Shown here piece by piece: positions 23,161-30,988 of a DNA stretch of 45,558 nucleotides. Below the pieces are notes generated by a model, which saw only the letters and a list, made by a program, of their open reading frames with translations, was not told the DNA's origin and ran no database searches. Made by a program: the position numbers and the translations under genes. Every line of letters begins with the position of its first letter. Within the stretch, counting starts at the first letter, position 1. The DNA is from a virus: IMG/VR virus record IMGVR_UViG_3300018055_000006, positions 1 through 45,558 of that record. One strand, written 5' to 3'.

Positions 23161-23700
23161 GTGACGACGATTGACCTAAAAGACGCAGGGGCCTACTTCG
23201 GTGCGTTGTCGGGGAAGCGGCGGACGCAAGCGATCGAAGGCTGTCGTCTGGCAGCCGTGCATTGCTTACAAGCGATTCAGGTCGTCATCATACCGTCCAG
23301 GAACCCACCACCCGTCGACCGCGGCGTCTACCGGGCGGGCTGGAAGGTAGAATCGCTGGACAACGGGGCGGCGTTCTACAACGACAACCCCATCGCGGCC
23401 ATCATCGAGAAGGGCGTGCGGGCGGGCAACGTCAAGATCGGGATGAAGCTGTTGAACGCACTGGCCGCGTGGGTAGTCCGCAAGGGTCTGGTCCAAAAGA
23501 CCAAGGGGGACGCACACGGAACGGCAACGTCGAACGCGGCGATGTCGATGGCGTGGGCAATCGCCAAGAAGGCGAAGGCCGGCAAGGGGTTTCACAACAA
23601 GTTCAACGGGGGCGGCCAACAGATCATGTCGGAATGTAACATCCGGTTTACTTCTGACTACACCCGGGAAGAAGTCACCCGCGCCTTGGAGTCACCATGA
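23161..23700 (+). CDS. HK97 gp10-like neck/tail completion protein
   Basis: The 179-residue product has the pattern P-P-V-D-R-G-V-Y-R-A-G-W-K-V, then D-N-G-A-A-F-Y-N-D-N-P-I-A-A-I-I-E-K-G-V-R, which matches HK97 gp10-like proteins that form part of the head-tail joining ring or tail terminator. The C-terminal part is Lys- and Gly-rich. It starts from a leaderless GTG and overlaps the next gene by four bases. The family link is by motif memory. Confidence 0.65.
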   Translation: MTTIDLKDAGAYFGALSGKRRTQAIEGCRLAAVHCLQAIQVVIIPSRNPPPVDRGVYRAGWKVESLDNGAAFYNDNPIAAIIEKGVRAGNVKIGMKLLNALAAWVVRKGLVQKTKGDAHGTATSNAAMSMAWAIAKKAKAGKGFHNKFNGGGQQIMSECNIRFTSDYTREEVTRALESP

Positions 23701-24425
23701 AGTTGTCCGACCTACGGATGTTAGTCGAAGCCGACCGAAACCTGGGCGTCACCTACCCCGAACGTCCGTTGCATCCCCTACCCCACAAGGGGGCGCGCGG
23801 GCACGCGCTGGACCGGTTCCGGGACTTCATCAGCCTGTTGGTCTTTCGCCGTACGTGCGAAGACGGCGAGACGCAAGCGTTCAAGGTACCGCGGGAACGC
23901 ATCTTCGTGACACCACCGGACCAGTCGCAAGAAGATCAGAAGTTGACCGGAGTCGGGTTCATTCCAGGCCCGTACAACTACGACGAGAAGTGGGTCTATT
24001 CGATCGGGCGCCCCGAAGCGGATGAAACAACGATCGACCAGTACGGAATCGGGACCGTCCTGTTGACCATGGGGTACTACGTCGAGCAGATGACGGTCGA
24101 ATCCGTGTCGTCGTCCATCGCGGTGACCAGGGGCATCAACGAAGGGATTCGGTACGCGGTCCGGTACTTTACCGACAGCGGCCAGTTGTACTTGAAATGC
24201 CCGGACTACTTCGACCAAAGTGCCAGCTTCTCGATCGTCAGTGGCGAAGGATACAGCACCGATTTGGCGTTCGACGCGGCGGGACGGCGGATCGCCCACC
24301 TGCGGGTCGAAGTGTGGGTCCCCGAAGTGGCGCTGGTCGACTACAAGCGGATGCGGGTCCTGTTGGACTTTGGCCCACGCGAGGCGTTCATCCGGGACGG
24401 GAACGTCTATCCGACGTTGGACTAG
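23697..24425 (+). CDS. Putative tail completion protein
   Basis: The 242-residue product starts in the stop codon of the gp10-like gene (ATGA). It has a helical start and a beta-rich body; no motif is certain. Its place between the neck protein and the tail sheath suggests a tail terminator or connector role, as in other myophages. Function is inferred from order only. Confidence 0.55.
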   Translation: MKLSDLRMLVEADRNLGVTYPERPLHPLPHKGARGHALDRFRDFISLLVFRRTCEDGETQAFKVPRERIFVTPPDQSQEDQKLTGVGFIPGPYNYDEKWVYSIGRPEADETTIDQYGIGTVLLTMGYYVEQMTVESVSSSIAVTRGINEGIRYAVRYFTDSGQLYLKCPDYFDQSASFSIVSGEGYSTDLAFDAAGRRIAHLRVEVWVPEVALVDYKRMRVLLDFGPREAFIRDGNVYPTLD

Positions 24426-24445
24426 TGCCCGGGAGTCTGGCGTGG

Positions 24446-24451
24446 TACTTT
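24446..24451 (+). promoter_or_regulatory. Extended -10 box TGGTACTTT before the sheath gene
   Basis: TG-G-TACTTT lies 19 bases before ATG 24471; ACAGGAG follows as ribosome site. Confidence 0.6.
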
Positions 24452-24470
24452 CCGGACAGGAGTACCGCCC

Positions 24471-26714
24471 ATGTCTGGATTCATCCGTCGATACTTGCAG
24501 GACCCGGGACTCGCCGAACTAATGGCGATTGAGGGTGTCGTCATCATAGACCGCGAACCTGCGGCGTCGATCATAGGAACGGGATCCGGCACGGTCTGCC
24601 TGGTCGCCGAATTTGAAAAGGGTGACTACAAGCCGCTCGAAGTCATGGGCGGACAGGACGTGATGACGCAGTTCGGAGCGTTCGGCTTCGTCTACGACGG
24701 AATCGCGGGCAACCATCCGTGCGCGCGGGCACGATCGGCGGACGCCGCGTTGCAGCCCGAATACTGGAACGGTAACGGGTACGTCGCGATGGCGGGCAAG
24801 TCCTTCAGTCGGTTGATCCTGGTGCGGGTAGACACGTCCGTGGGCGCGGTATCGTTGTCGCGATTGCCGTACCTAACGGGCAATACGGACTTCACCTGGA
24901 CGCTGGCCCCTTCCGACACGCTGGGCGTGATCGTGGATGGTGGGACGACGGACGTCGTGACGTTTACGGCGGCAGCGGCGGTCGTGACGTCGGGTACGGG
25001 AACGTATCCAACCACGTTCGTCGGCGGCGAGACGCTGGTACTGACGATCGATGCCGGTACCGACCTCGAGATTTTGGCTACGACCGTCACGTTCACGTCG
25101 GCGGACCAGACACGGACGCAGGTCATCAGTCGGATCAATACGGCGATGGGCTACACGTGCGCGGTCGCAGGAGCGACGGACGTCATCACGTTGAACGGGC
25201 GAGTGCAGGGGACGGCCGGTCATGTTCAAATCGTGTCGCTGAGTGCCGCTGTAGGAACGGCCCTGTCGCTGGCGACGACAACCGTCGCCGGGACGGGCAA
25301 CGTCGGGAACATCACCGGCGTCACCTTCGCGGAGGTCGTGTCGATCATCGAAGCCGGGGCGGTAGGATCGCTAGTCGAACGGGACGCCGCGGGTGCGCTC
25401 ATCATCGCGTCACAGTCGACCACACTACCGTCTTCGATCGAAATCGATTCGGGCGACACGACGACGACCGCGTTCGGATTCACCATGGATACCGAAGTCA
25501 CGTCGGTATCGATCGGTGTCACGGGCACGTTGGGCGCTGGTATTCTGGTGACCAATACGGGCGGAACCCAAAAGTGGGTGACGGCCCAGGACGTCACCGT
25601 GCAGGCCGGAACAGCGGGCCCCTACACGGTACGGATTCGTCCCGCTACCGACGACGGGACCGAAACGAGTGCGTTGCCCGGAGCCATCACGACGATCGAA
25701 GCCATGCCGGAGTCGATGGGGTTGTGGGCCGTGACGAACGTACTGGCCGTGCAGGCAGCGATGACGGAAGCCCAGTTGGACGCGGCGTACGTCGAAGCCA
25801 TCGATCGCACGCGCAACCCAAACAACGTCGTCCGACAGGACAACATCATCGTGAGCGCCAGGCAGTCGAACACGATCCGGTACAAGTTGCGGTCGAACGC
25901 GTTGGACGCGTCTGCCAAGGGGCTGTACGGGCGCATGGCGATCATCCGTCCACCCCTCGGAACGACTACGCGGGCGCAGGCGCGCAGCGATAGCGCGCAG
26001 CCGGGCGTAGGAGCGTATCGCGATCAACGCGTCGTTTACGCGTACCCGGGCGGCTATGTGAACGTACCCGCGATTTCGAAGCAAGGTCTGGCGGGCGGCG
26101 CGGGATTCACGGCGGACGGCAATATCGACGTCGGATCCGATACCTGGTTGGCCGCCATCATGTCGCAGTTACCCCCAGAGGAAAACCCGGGTCAGTTGAC
26201 GAACTTCGCGGCAAACCTGTTGGGGATCGAGCAGGGCAACCCGGACGTCCAGGACATGACGATCGACGACTATGCGGCGTTCAAGTTGGCCGGAATCGCG
26301 GCGCTCCGCATGGACAACGGGGTGGCAATCTTCCAATCGGGCAAGACGTCGGTCAATCCGTCGACGTATCCCGGATTGCAGAATATCAATCGTCGTCGGA
26401 TGGCGGACTTCATCCAGGACAGCCTCGCGGAAGGCCTGAAGGGATTCACGAAGAAGCTGAACAATCGAACCCGGCGCGGACTTGTCATCGGTACGATCGA
26501 CGGGTTCCTGCAGTCACTTCGATCGCCGAACGACGCTGAACGGCAGCGCATTGACGATTGGAAAACCGACTACAAATCGGGCAACACGGCTGACACGATC
26601 GCGGCGGGGCTGTTCCGGGTCATCATCAAGGTTCGAACCCTACCGTCGATGGACGTCATCGTCATCGATACCGAGATCGGCGAAGGCGTTCTCATCATCA
26701 AACAAGCGGCGTAA
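24471..26714 (+). CDS. Tail sheath protein
   Basis: The 747-residue product has the N-terminal sheath pattern I-I-D-R-E-P-A-A-S-I-I-G-T-G-S-G-T-V followed by an F-E-K-G-D-Y-K-P and F-G-A-F-G part. A large variable insertion of Thr-Val-Gly-rich repeats-like strands (about 130-400) follows. The conserved C-terminal half includes A-Y-P-G-G-Y-V-N-V, R-R-M-A-D-F-I-Q-D-S-L-A and R-V-I-I-K-V-R-T-L-P-S-M-D. It forms the contracting outer tail. The insertion would face outward. The tube gene follows 12 bases later. Confidence 0.9.
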   Translation: MSGFIRRYLQDPGLAELMAIEGVVIIDREPAASIIGTGSGTVCLVAEFEKGDYKPLEVMGGQDVMTQFGAFGFVYDGIAGNHPCARARSADAALQPEYWNGNGYVAMAGKSFSRLILVRVDTSVGAVSLSRLPYLTGNTDFTWTLAPSDTLGVIVDGGTTDVVTFTAAAAVVTSGTGTYPTTFVGGETLVLTIDAGTDLEILATTVTFTSADQTRTQVISRINTAMGYTCAVAGATDVITLNGRVQGTAGHVQIVSLSAAVGTALSLATTTVAGTGNVGNITGVTFAEVVSIIEAGAVGSLVERDAAGALIIASQSTTLPSSIEIDSGDTTTTAFGFTMDTEVTSVSIGVTGTLGAGILVTNTGGTQKWVTAQDVTVQAGTAGPYTVRIRPATDDGTETSALPGAITTIEAMPESMGLWAVTNVLAVQAAMTEAQLDAAYVEAIDRTRNPNNVVRQDNIIVSARQSNTIRYKLRSNALDASAKGLYGRMAIIRPPLGTTTRAQARSDSAQPGVGAYRDQRVVYAYPGGYVNVPAISKQGLAGGAGFTADGNIDVGSDTWLAAIMSQLPPEENPGQLTNFAANLLGIEQGNPDVQDMTIDDYAAFKLAGIAALRMDNGVAIFQSGKTSVNPSTYPGLQNINRRRMADFIQDSLAEGLKGFTKKLNNRTRRGLVIGTIDGFLQSLRSPNDAERQRIDDWKTDYKSGNTADTIAAGLFRVIIKVRTLPSMDVIVIDTEIGEGVLIIKQAA

Positions 26715-26726
26715 AGGACCAACACC

Positions 26727-27170
26727 ATGGAGCAGCGACTTTTAGGTCAAGACGTAACGGTTCGGCTCGTAAGGGACGGGGTGGTGGTGTCGGAGATCGT
26801 CGCCATCGGCAACTTCGACGATTCGGTCGACACCGAGATCAAGCAGGAGCAGTTCTTGGGCCGCACGTCGGACGATTTTTCCGACGTGTTCAGCGGCTAC
26901 AAGGGTAATCTGGAGTTCCAGTCGGCGCGGTCGGGCTGGACCGAATTCGTCGAAGCCATTCGGGCGCGGGCGCAGCGCGCCGATCCCGGCATCGTCTTCA
27001 ACGTCATTCGTTCGGATGTGTACGCGGGCGGGGATAGTAGCGTTTTCGTGTACCACGACGTGGCGTGGGGCCCTTCGAGCGCGTCTGTCGCTAGCCGCAA
27101 GGACTTTGCGAAGATGAAGCTGACGTTCGCGTGTAGCGAACGGACCGTCACCAACAACCAACTGCTGTAG
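26727..27170 (+). CDS. Tail tube protein
   Basis: The 147-residue product directly follows the sheath gene, as tube genes do in myophages. It has alternating strands, an I-K-Q-E-Q-F-L-G-R-T segment, and an F-S-G-Y-K-G-N-L-E-F segment, which fit the T4 gp19-like beta-barrel. It would stack in rings inside the sheath. TAAAGGA lies about ten bases before the ATG. The call rests on position and fold pattern. Confidence 0.75.
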   Translation: MEQRLLGQDVTVRLVRDGVVVSEIVAIGNFDDSVDTEIKQEQFLGRTSDDFSDVFSGYKGNLEFQSARSGWTEFVEAIRARAQRADPGIVFNVIRSDVYAGGDSSVFVYHDVAWGPSSASVASRKDFAKMKLTFACSERTVTNNQLL

Positions 27171-27193
27171 TCCCTGCTACACTAGCGGTGCAG

Positions 27194-27223
27194 CGCCTCA
27201 ACTTGCGTAATGCGGTTGGGGCG
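27194..27223 (+). terminator. Hairpin after the tube gene
   Basis: CGCCTCAAC pairs with GTTGGGGCG (one G-U pair) around a 12-base loop, between the tube gene and the next promoter. This is the slot that palindromes fill elsewhere. TTAG follows, not a full T tract. Confidence 0.55.
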
Positions 27224-27238
27224 TTAGCCGTTGGGTGG

Positions 27239-27244
27239 TAAGGT
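27239..27244 (+). promoter_or_regulatory. Extended -10 box TGGTAAGGT
   Basis: TG-G-TAAGGT lies 21 bases before ATG 27266 with TCGAGGAA as ribosome site. Confidence 0.55.
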
Positions 27245-27265
27245 ACGGGTCGAGGAACCCGTACT

Positions 27266-27808
27266 ATGACCGATCCATCCGACACGATTACCCCCGACGC
27301 ATCACCTGGCATCACACACGACGCGATGGCGGAAGCCATCGAAACCCCAGTGCCGATGGTCCACAAGCTGGATCTACCGGACGCGACCGAGGAAGGCATT
27401 CCCGATTGGGTACGGGTACCACCCGGCATGAAGATCCCGCGAAACAAGCAGGTCATATACTTGCGGTTCCGCGCCGACATGACCGACACCCCGGCGAAGG
27501 GGGAACGGCAAGCCATCATATGGTCGAACAACTTGGGCGACCAGAAGTTGGCCATCATGCGGTCCGACCGGGACCCGAACAAGATGGCGGAACAGATGGC
27601 GAAGCAGATGCTGCGTTCGGTTGACGGCGCGGTAGCGGATTGGACGGGCGAACCCGGCATCGGCAACGTCGATGTTTGGTGGGACGCGATTGGCCCGAAG
27701 TGCCGTTCGATCCTGGATCGGTTGTTCGTCCAACTGCACGTCGCCAAGCAGGAGGAGTTGGCTGATTTTTTCGAGAATTGCGTCGCAGTACGGCTCGCGG
27801 GCGGCTAA
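27266..27808 (+). CDS. Tail assembly chaperone, short form (gpG-like)
   Basis: The 180-residue product lies between tail tube and tape measure, the standard place of tail assembly chaperones. It has a disordered acidic start (1-45), and a mixed domain ending in a helix A-K-Q-E-E-L-A-D-F-F. A canonical T-TTT-TTC slippery heptamer falls in the codons for D-F-F, 12 codons before the stop, so part of the ribosomes should shift by -1 and make a longer protein. The chaperones coat the tape measure protein before tail polymerisation. Confidence 0.8.
   Translation: MTDPSDTITPDASPGITHDAMAEAIETPVPMVHKLDLPDATEEGIPDWVRVPPGMKIPRNKQVIYLRFRADMTDTPAKGERQAIIWSNNLGDQKLAIMRSDRDPNKMAEQMAKQMLRSVDGAVADWTGEPGIGNVDVWWDAIGPKCRSILDRLFVQLHVAKQEELADFFENCVAVRLAGG
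27766..27772 (+). promoter_or_regulatory. -1 ribosomal frameshift site TTTTTTC
   Basis: In the frame of the gene at 27266 the bases read T TTT TTC, the X-XXY-YYZ form of -1 slippery sites. After the slip the reading continues at CGA 27772 in the frame of the following ORF, which stays open to 28164. Confidence 0.8.
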
Positions 27809-28164
27809 CGGTCGACGCGAACGGCTGGACGCTAGATCCCGATTGGGTACTACTGCGACTCGGGCGTCTACTGTGGCACTACACCGGAAACGCCAGTTGC
27901 GTCAGTTTCGACGCCGCGTTCCCCTTCATGTACAAGGACCCGCACGCGGCGCTTGAGGACCTGTATGACCGCGTGACGGCGATCGTTCGATACCTACGAC
28001 AGTCCGTTGACTGGACGTGGGAGCTGACGCACGAAGAAGCCCAACTGTGGGAAAAATCCTTGGCGAAGATCATCCGTTCCGAGAACGGGGTAGGGGACGC
28101 GCCCACGACGGCCGTGCCCCATGCGTCACCGTGGGGCTTCAACGACTTCGACGCTGGTGGGTAG
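27772..28164 (+). CDS. Frameshift extension of the tail chaperone (gpGT-like)
   Basis: This frame lies -1 to the gene before it and has no credible start of its own (only TTG 27778 without ribosome site). The fusion would have about 299 residues: 169 from the first frame and 130 from this one. The extension has a W-T-L-D-P-D-W-V-L-L-R-L-G-R-L-L-W-H-Y-T-G part and a W-E-L-T-H-E-E-A-Q-L-W-E-K helix. In lambda and many other phages the fused form is needed for tail assembly. It ends five bases before palindrome copy 5. Confidence 0.75.
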   Translation, partial: RELRRSTARGRLTVDANGWTLDPDWVLLRLGRLLWHYTGNASCVSFDAAFPFMYKDPHAALEDLYDRVTAIVRYLRQSVDWTWELTHEEAQLWEKSLAKIIRSENGVGDAPTTAVPHASPWGFNDFDAGG

Positions 28165-28169
28165 GACGG

Positions 28170-28191
28170 GACGTCGGATCGATCCGACGTC
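28170..28191. repeat. Palindrome copy 5
   Basis: The 22-bp palindrome stands five bases after the chaperone stop; here the symmetry extends to 30 bp (28166-28195). It sits just before the tape measure promoter. Confidence 0.9.
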
Positions 28192-28197
28192 CCGTGG

Positions 28198-28203
28198 TAC
28201 CCT
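28198..28203 (+). promoter_or_regulatory. Extended -10 box TGGTACCCT
   Basis: TG-G-TACCCT ends six bases before GTG 28210. Confidence 0.7.
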
Positions 28204-28209
28204 AACGGG

Positions 28210-30192
28210 GTGGCCAACAACCTAGAAATCAAGACCAAGCTCACTGTCGATGACGCGGGCTCGACCGGCGTGTTGGCGGGGCTGAAGAAGTCGTTCGAAC
28301 AGACGTCGCAGGCCCAGCAGGCGACGTCGGCGGGGATGGGGTTCTTCAAGTCGACCCTCGCGATGGCGGCTGGTACGTACCTCCCGCAGGCGATTGGGAA
28401 GATCCACGAATTCGGCGAATCCTTCCTTGACGCCGCCCGGGACGAGATGAGCGGTCGTAAAGCCATGGCGGGCATGATCGCGACCATGCAGAACGTGCCG
28501 TGGGCGAACGCGTCCGATCAGGCGGCGAATCTAGCGGGCCAGATGGACGAGATTGCCCTAAACGCATCGAGAATGCCAAACGATGTGAAGGAAGCGTTTC
28601 AGGTCATGTTGGAAGTCGGGGGCGCTACGGCGGAAAATATCGAAGCGTCAAAGACACATTTGACGGAACTGACGCAGGTGTCGCGCGTGCTCGGTATGTC
28701 GACCACATCGCTGGCTCGGGAATACCAGTTCATGGGCGAGGGGATCCTACGGACGCGTGGGACGGTATTCCAGCTGTTGCAGACGACCGGCATCTTCGGG
28801 GACAAGACGAAGGGGGCCGCTGCCGAATGGGCGAAGTTGACCGACGCGCAACGGACCGAACGCCTCAATACCGGAATGTCGAAGTTGGCCGAAAAGATGT
28901 CGGCCGCCCCAAAAGGCATGGGGGATCTGATGAACGAATTCCACGCCATGGCGGAGATGGCGAAGGAATCGCTCGGCATGCCGCTGCTAAACGCTCTGAC
29001 GCCACAGCTGAAGAAGCTCGTTGGTTGGATGAAAGAAGGGCAGGGGTCGATCGAGGAGTTCGCGAAGTCGATGGTGGTGGACGTCAGCAAGTACGCTGAA
29101 GAAGCGGCCCGCGTCATTCGCGAGGGTTGGGCCTACATCCGGGAAAACAGTCGCGAGATCAAAGACGACATCGTGGCCGCGTGGGGATTCGCCAAGTCGG
29201 TCATCCAGTTCGCTATCGAACATAAGGAAGCGTTGGCGGTCGCGTACGGGGCCAAGACCGTTATGGGATCGCAGGTAGCCCAATCGGCGTTTGGTGCTGG
29301 TAAGGCCCTCTATTCGGCGGGCGCGGCGGGCGGCGTAACGTCTTTGGGCACGGCGGGCGGAGCCGCCATGGGGGCGGGGGCGTTGGGCGGCGTGGCCGCG
29401 TTGGGCGCGTTCGCGTTAGCGATCGGATCCGTCGCGTTGGCGGCGACACAAGGCGCCGAACTGATGAAGCAACTGGACGACGACGAGAAGGCGGACACGC
29501 GCGCTCGACATCAGTACTTCACCGACATGGCCAAGAAGGAAAATGCCGGGTACGAAGCCATGAATCAAAACGCGATGGATCACTTCGAAATGGTGAAAAG
29601 TCGATTCATCGCCGATTCAAAGTTGATTGGAATGTCGCGCGAAGAAGCCGAGAAGTACGCCCAGGCGGCGATGGATCAGCATCGAGCCAATCGCAACATG
29701 GTGGCGGGGGCGGAAGAAGCGGCGCGCCAAATTGAAGATAATGCCCGCATGATGCGGGGGGGCAAGGATGTGAACGAAGCCGCCAACATTGCCCCATTGG
29801 CTTCCGGATTCCAGACGGCCGTCGATGTGGCCGATACGGGGGCCCAGATGTACATCGCCAACTTGTTGTCGAAGTCGAAGGTGTTGCAAGACGCGTTCGT
29901 CAATTCGGCCAATCTGACGTCGTTGGGGTACGAGGCGTTGGCGGCCGCCACGAAAGATTCGGCGGGTGAGTTCTCGTCCCTGTTGACCGATATGGCGGCA
30001 GTAGCGGCCAAGCGGGAGAAGACGGCAGCCGGCACCCCGAAGGTGCAGTTCAACGGTGGGCAGACGTTCAAGATCCAACAGGACTTCCGGGATCAAGACC
30101 CGGACCGCATCGCCGTCGTCTTCCAACGGGATATTTTGGCGGCGGCCGAGCGCCGATACCAATCCGCCAGCGCTAGTCCATTCGGGACGTGA
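28210..30192 (+). CDS. Tape measure protein
   Basis: The 660-residue product is almost all helical, with a starting segment typical of tape measures (T-K-L-T-V-D-D-A-G, L-A-G-L-K-K-S-F-E-Q). It has a Gly-Ala-rich hydrophobic region near residues 345-420 that could insert into the host membrane, and an Arg- and Gln-rich end. The length fits a tail of roughly 100 nm if the usual 1.5 Angstrom per residue holds. It follows the frameshifting chaperones, as expected. It starts at a leaderless GTG downstream of palindrome copy 5, so tape measure synthesis is under a separate control from the sheath and tube genes. Confidence 0.85.
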   Translation: MANNLEIKTKLTVDDAGSTGVLAGLKKSFEQTSQAQQATSAGMGFFKSTLAMAAGTYLPQAIGKIHEFGESFLDAARDEMSGRKAMAGMIATMQNVPWANASDQAANLAGQMDEIALNASRMPNDVKEAFQVMLEVGGATAENIEASKTHLTELTQVSRVLGMSTTSLAREYQFMGEGILRTRGTVFQLLQTTGIFGDKTKGAAAEWAKLTDAQRTERLNTGMSKLAEKMSAAPKGMGDLMNEFHAMAEMAKESLGMPLLNALTPQLKKLVGWMKEGQGSIEEFAKSMVVDVSKYAEEAARVIREGWAYIRENSREIKDDIVAAWGFAKSVIQFAIEHKEALAVAYGAKTVMGSQVAQSAFGAGKALYSAGAAGGVTSLGTAGGAAMGAGALGGVAALGAFALAIGSVALAATQGAELMKQLDDDEKADTRARHQYFTDMAKKENAGYEAMNQNAMDHFEMVKSRFIADSKLIGMSREEAEKYAQAAMDQHRANRNMVAGAEEAARQIEDNARMMRGGKDVNEAANIAPLASGFQTAVDVADTGAQMYIANLLSKSKVLQDAFVNSANLTSLGYEALAAATKDSAGEFSSLLTDMAAVAAKREKTAAGTPKVQFNGGQTFKIQQDFRDQDPDRIAVVFQRDILAAAERRYQSASASPFGT

Positions 30193-30212
30193 TAGCGGGG
30201 GCCGGTCTGTGC

Positions 30213-30218
30213 TAGAGT
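30213..30218 (+). promoter_or_regulatory. Extended -10 box TGCTAGAGT
   Basis: TG-C-TAGAGT lies 16 bases before ATG 30235, with CCAGAGG in between. Confidence 0.5.
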
Positions 30219-30234
30219 TTTCCAGAGGTCGATT

Positions 30235-30948
30235 ATGACGATGCCAGTTCTTCCCGCCCTGACCCAACCCGCAGGTGTCCCTGGTCCCTTGACGGATTTG
30301 CTGGACTCGCTGTCGGAACCCGACGTGGGCGAACTGTGTAGCGTCGCTACCGAATGGGCGGCGGGAGACCAGAGTGGATCGGAACTAGAAGACGACCCCG
30401 AAGCGTCGGTGACGACCAATACGGACACACCGGCAGATGAACCCTTGCCCGGAGACAATCCTGTGGAACACAGCGAAGGCGACGAGACGTTGGAAGAAGA
30501 AGCGGCCGAATCGGACGACCAGCAACAGCTAGAAGCCGACGAAGGGACAGAAAACTTCGACGGGCTACTGTCGCAAGTCCAAGATGAAGCGTCGAAAGCC
30601 GAAAGCTACACAACCCAGTTCGACGACTTGGCGGACCAGGCGAAGGCGGTCGAAGACGAAGGTGGCGATCCAGATGCCGTCGAAGATCTGAAGGACGAAG
30701 CGTCGGACTACACCGCCGAGATCGAAAGGTTGTTGAAAGAGGCGGAAGCGGCGCGAAAGGACGAAGACGCGGAAGGGATCGCGCAAGCGGGTCTGCACAT
30801 CAAAGAGAAACTCGAGATCATCGGGACCTTGATCGAGCAGGCGAAGGTGCACGCCAAGACCAACACCCCGGCGGCGCCGACCGAAGGTTCGATTCCGAAC
30901 GCCACGCCCGCCTTGGCGCTGTGGGCGCAGCGGTACGGGTCCGCCTAA
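30235..30948 (+). CDS. Acidic coiled-coil protein
   Basis: The 237-residue product is very acidic, with a disordered Glu/Asp region (about 45-105) followed by long Glu-Ala-Lys helices (about 105-210) that should form a coiled coil. No family is recognised. It stands between the tape measure and the LysM-type tail protein, so it may help tail initiation or be part of the tail end. The acidic charge is unusual among its neighbours. Confidence 0.6.
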   Translation: MTMPVLPALTQPAGVPGPLTDLLDSLSEPDVGELCSVATEWAAGDQSGSELEDDPEASVTTNTDTPADEPLPGDNPVEHSEGDETLEEEAAESDDQQQLEADEGTENFDGLLSQVQDEASKAESYTTQFDDLADQAKAVEDEGGDPDAVEDLKDEASDYTAEIERLLKEAEAARKDEDAEGIAQAGLHIKEKLEIIGTLIEQAKVHAKTNTPAAPTEGSIPNATPALALWAQRYGSA

Positions 30949-30951
30949 CCC

Positions 30952-30970
30952 GGGATCGATTTGATGACGA
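30952..30970. repeat. Degenerate copy of the palindrome
   Basis: GGGATCGATTTGATGACGA keeps the centre GGATCGAT of the repeat, but the right half is altered and one base is missing. It stands in the same place relative to the -10 box as copies 4 and 6. Confidence 0.5.
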
Positions 30971-30976
30971 ACGTGA

Positions 30977-30982
30977 TACCCT
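30977..30982 (+). promoter_or_regulatory. Extended -10 box TGATACCCT
   Basis: ACGTGATACCCT is identical to the promoters at 23149 and 32290 and ends six bases before GTG 30989. Confidence 0.7.
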
Positions 30983-30988
30983 AAAGGG

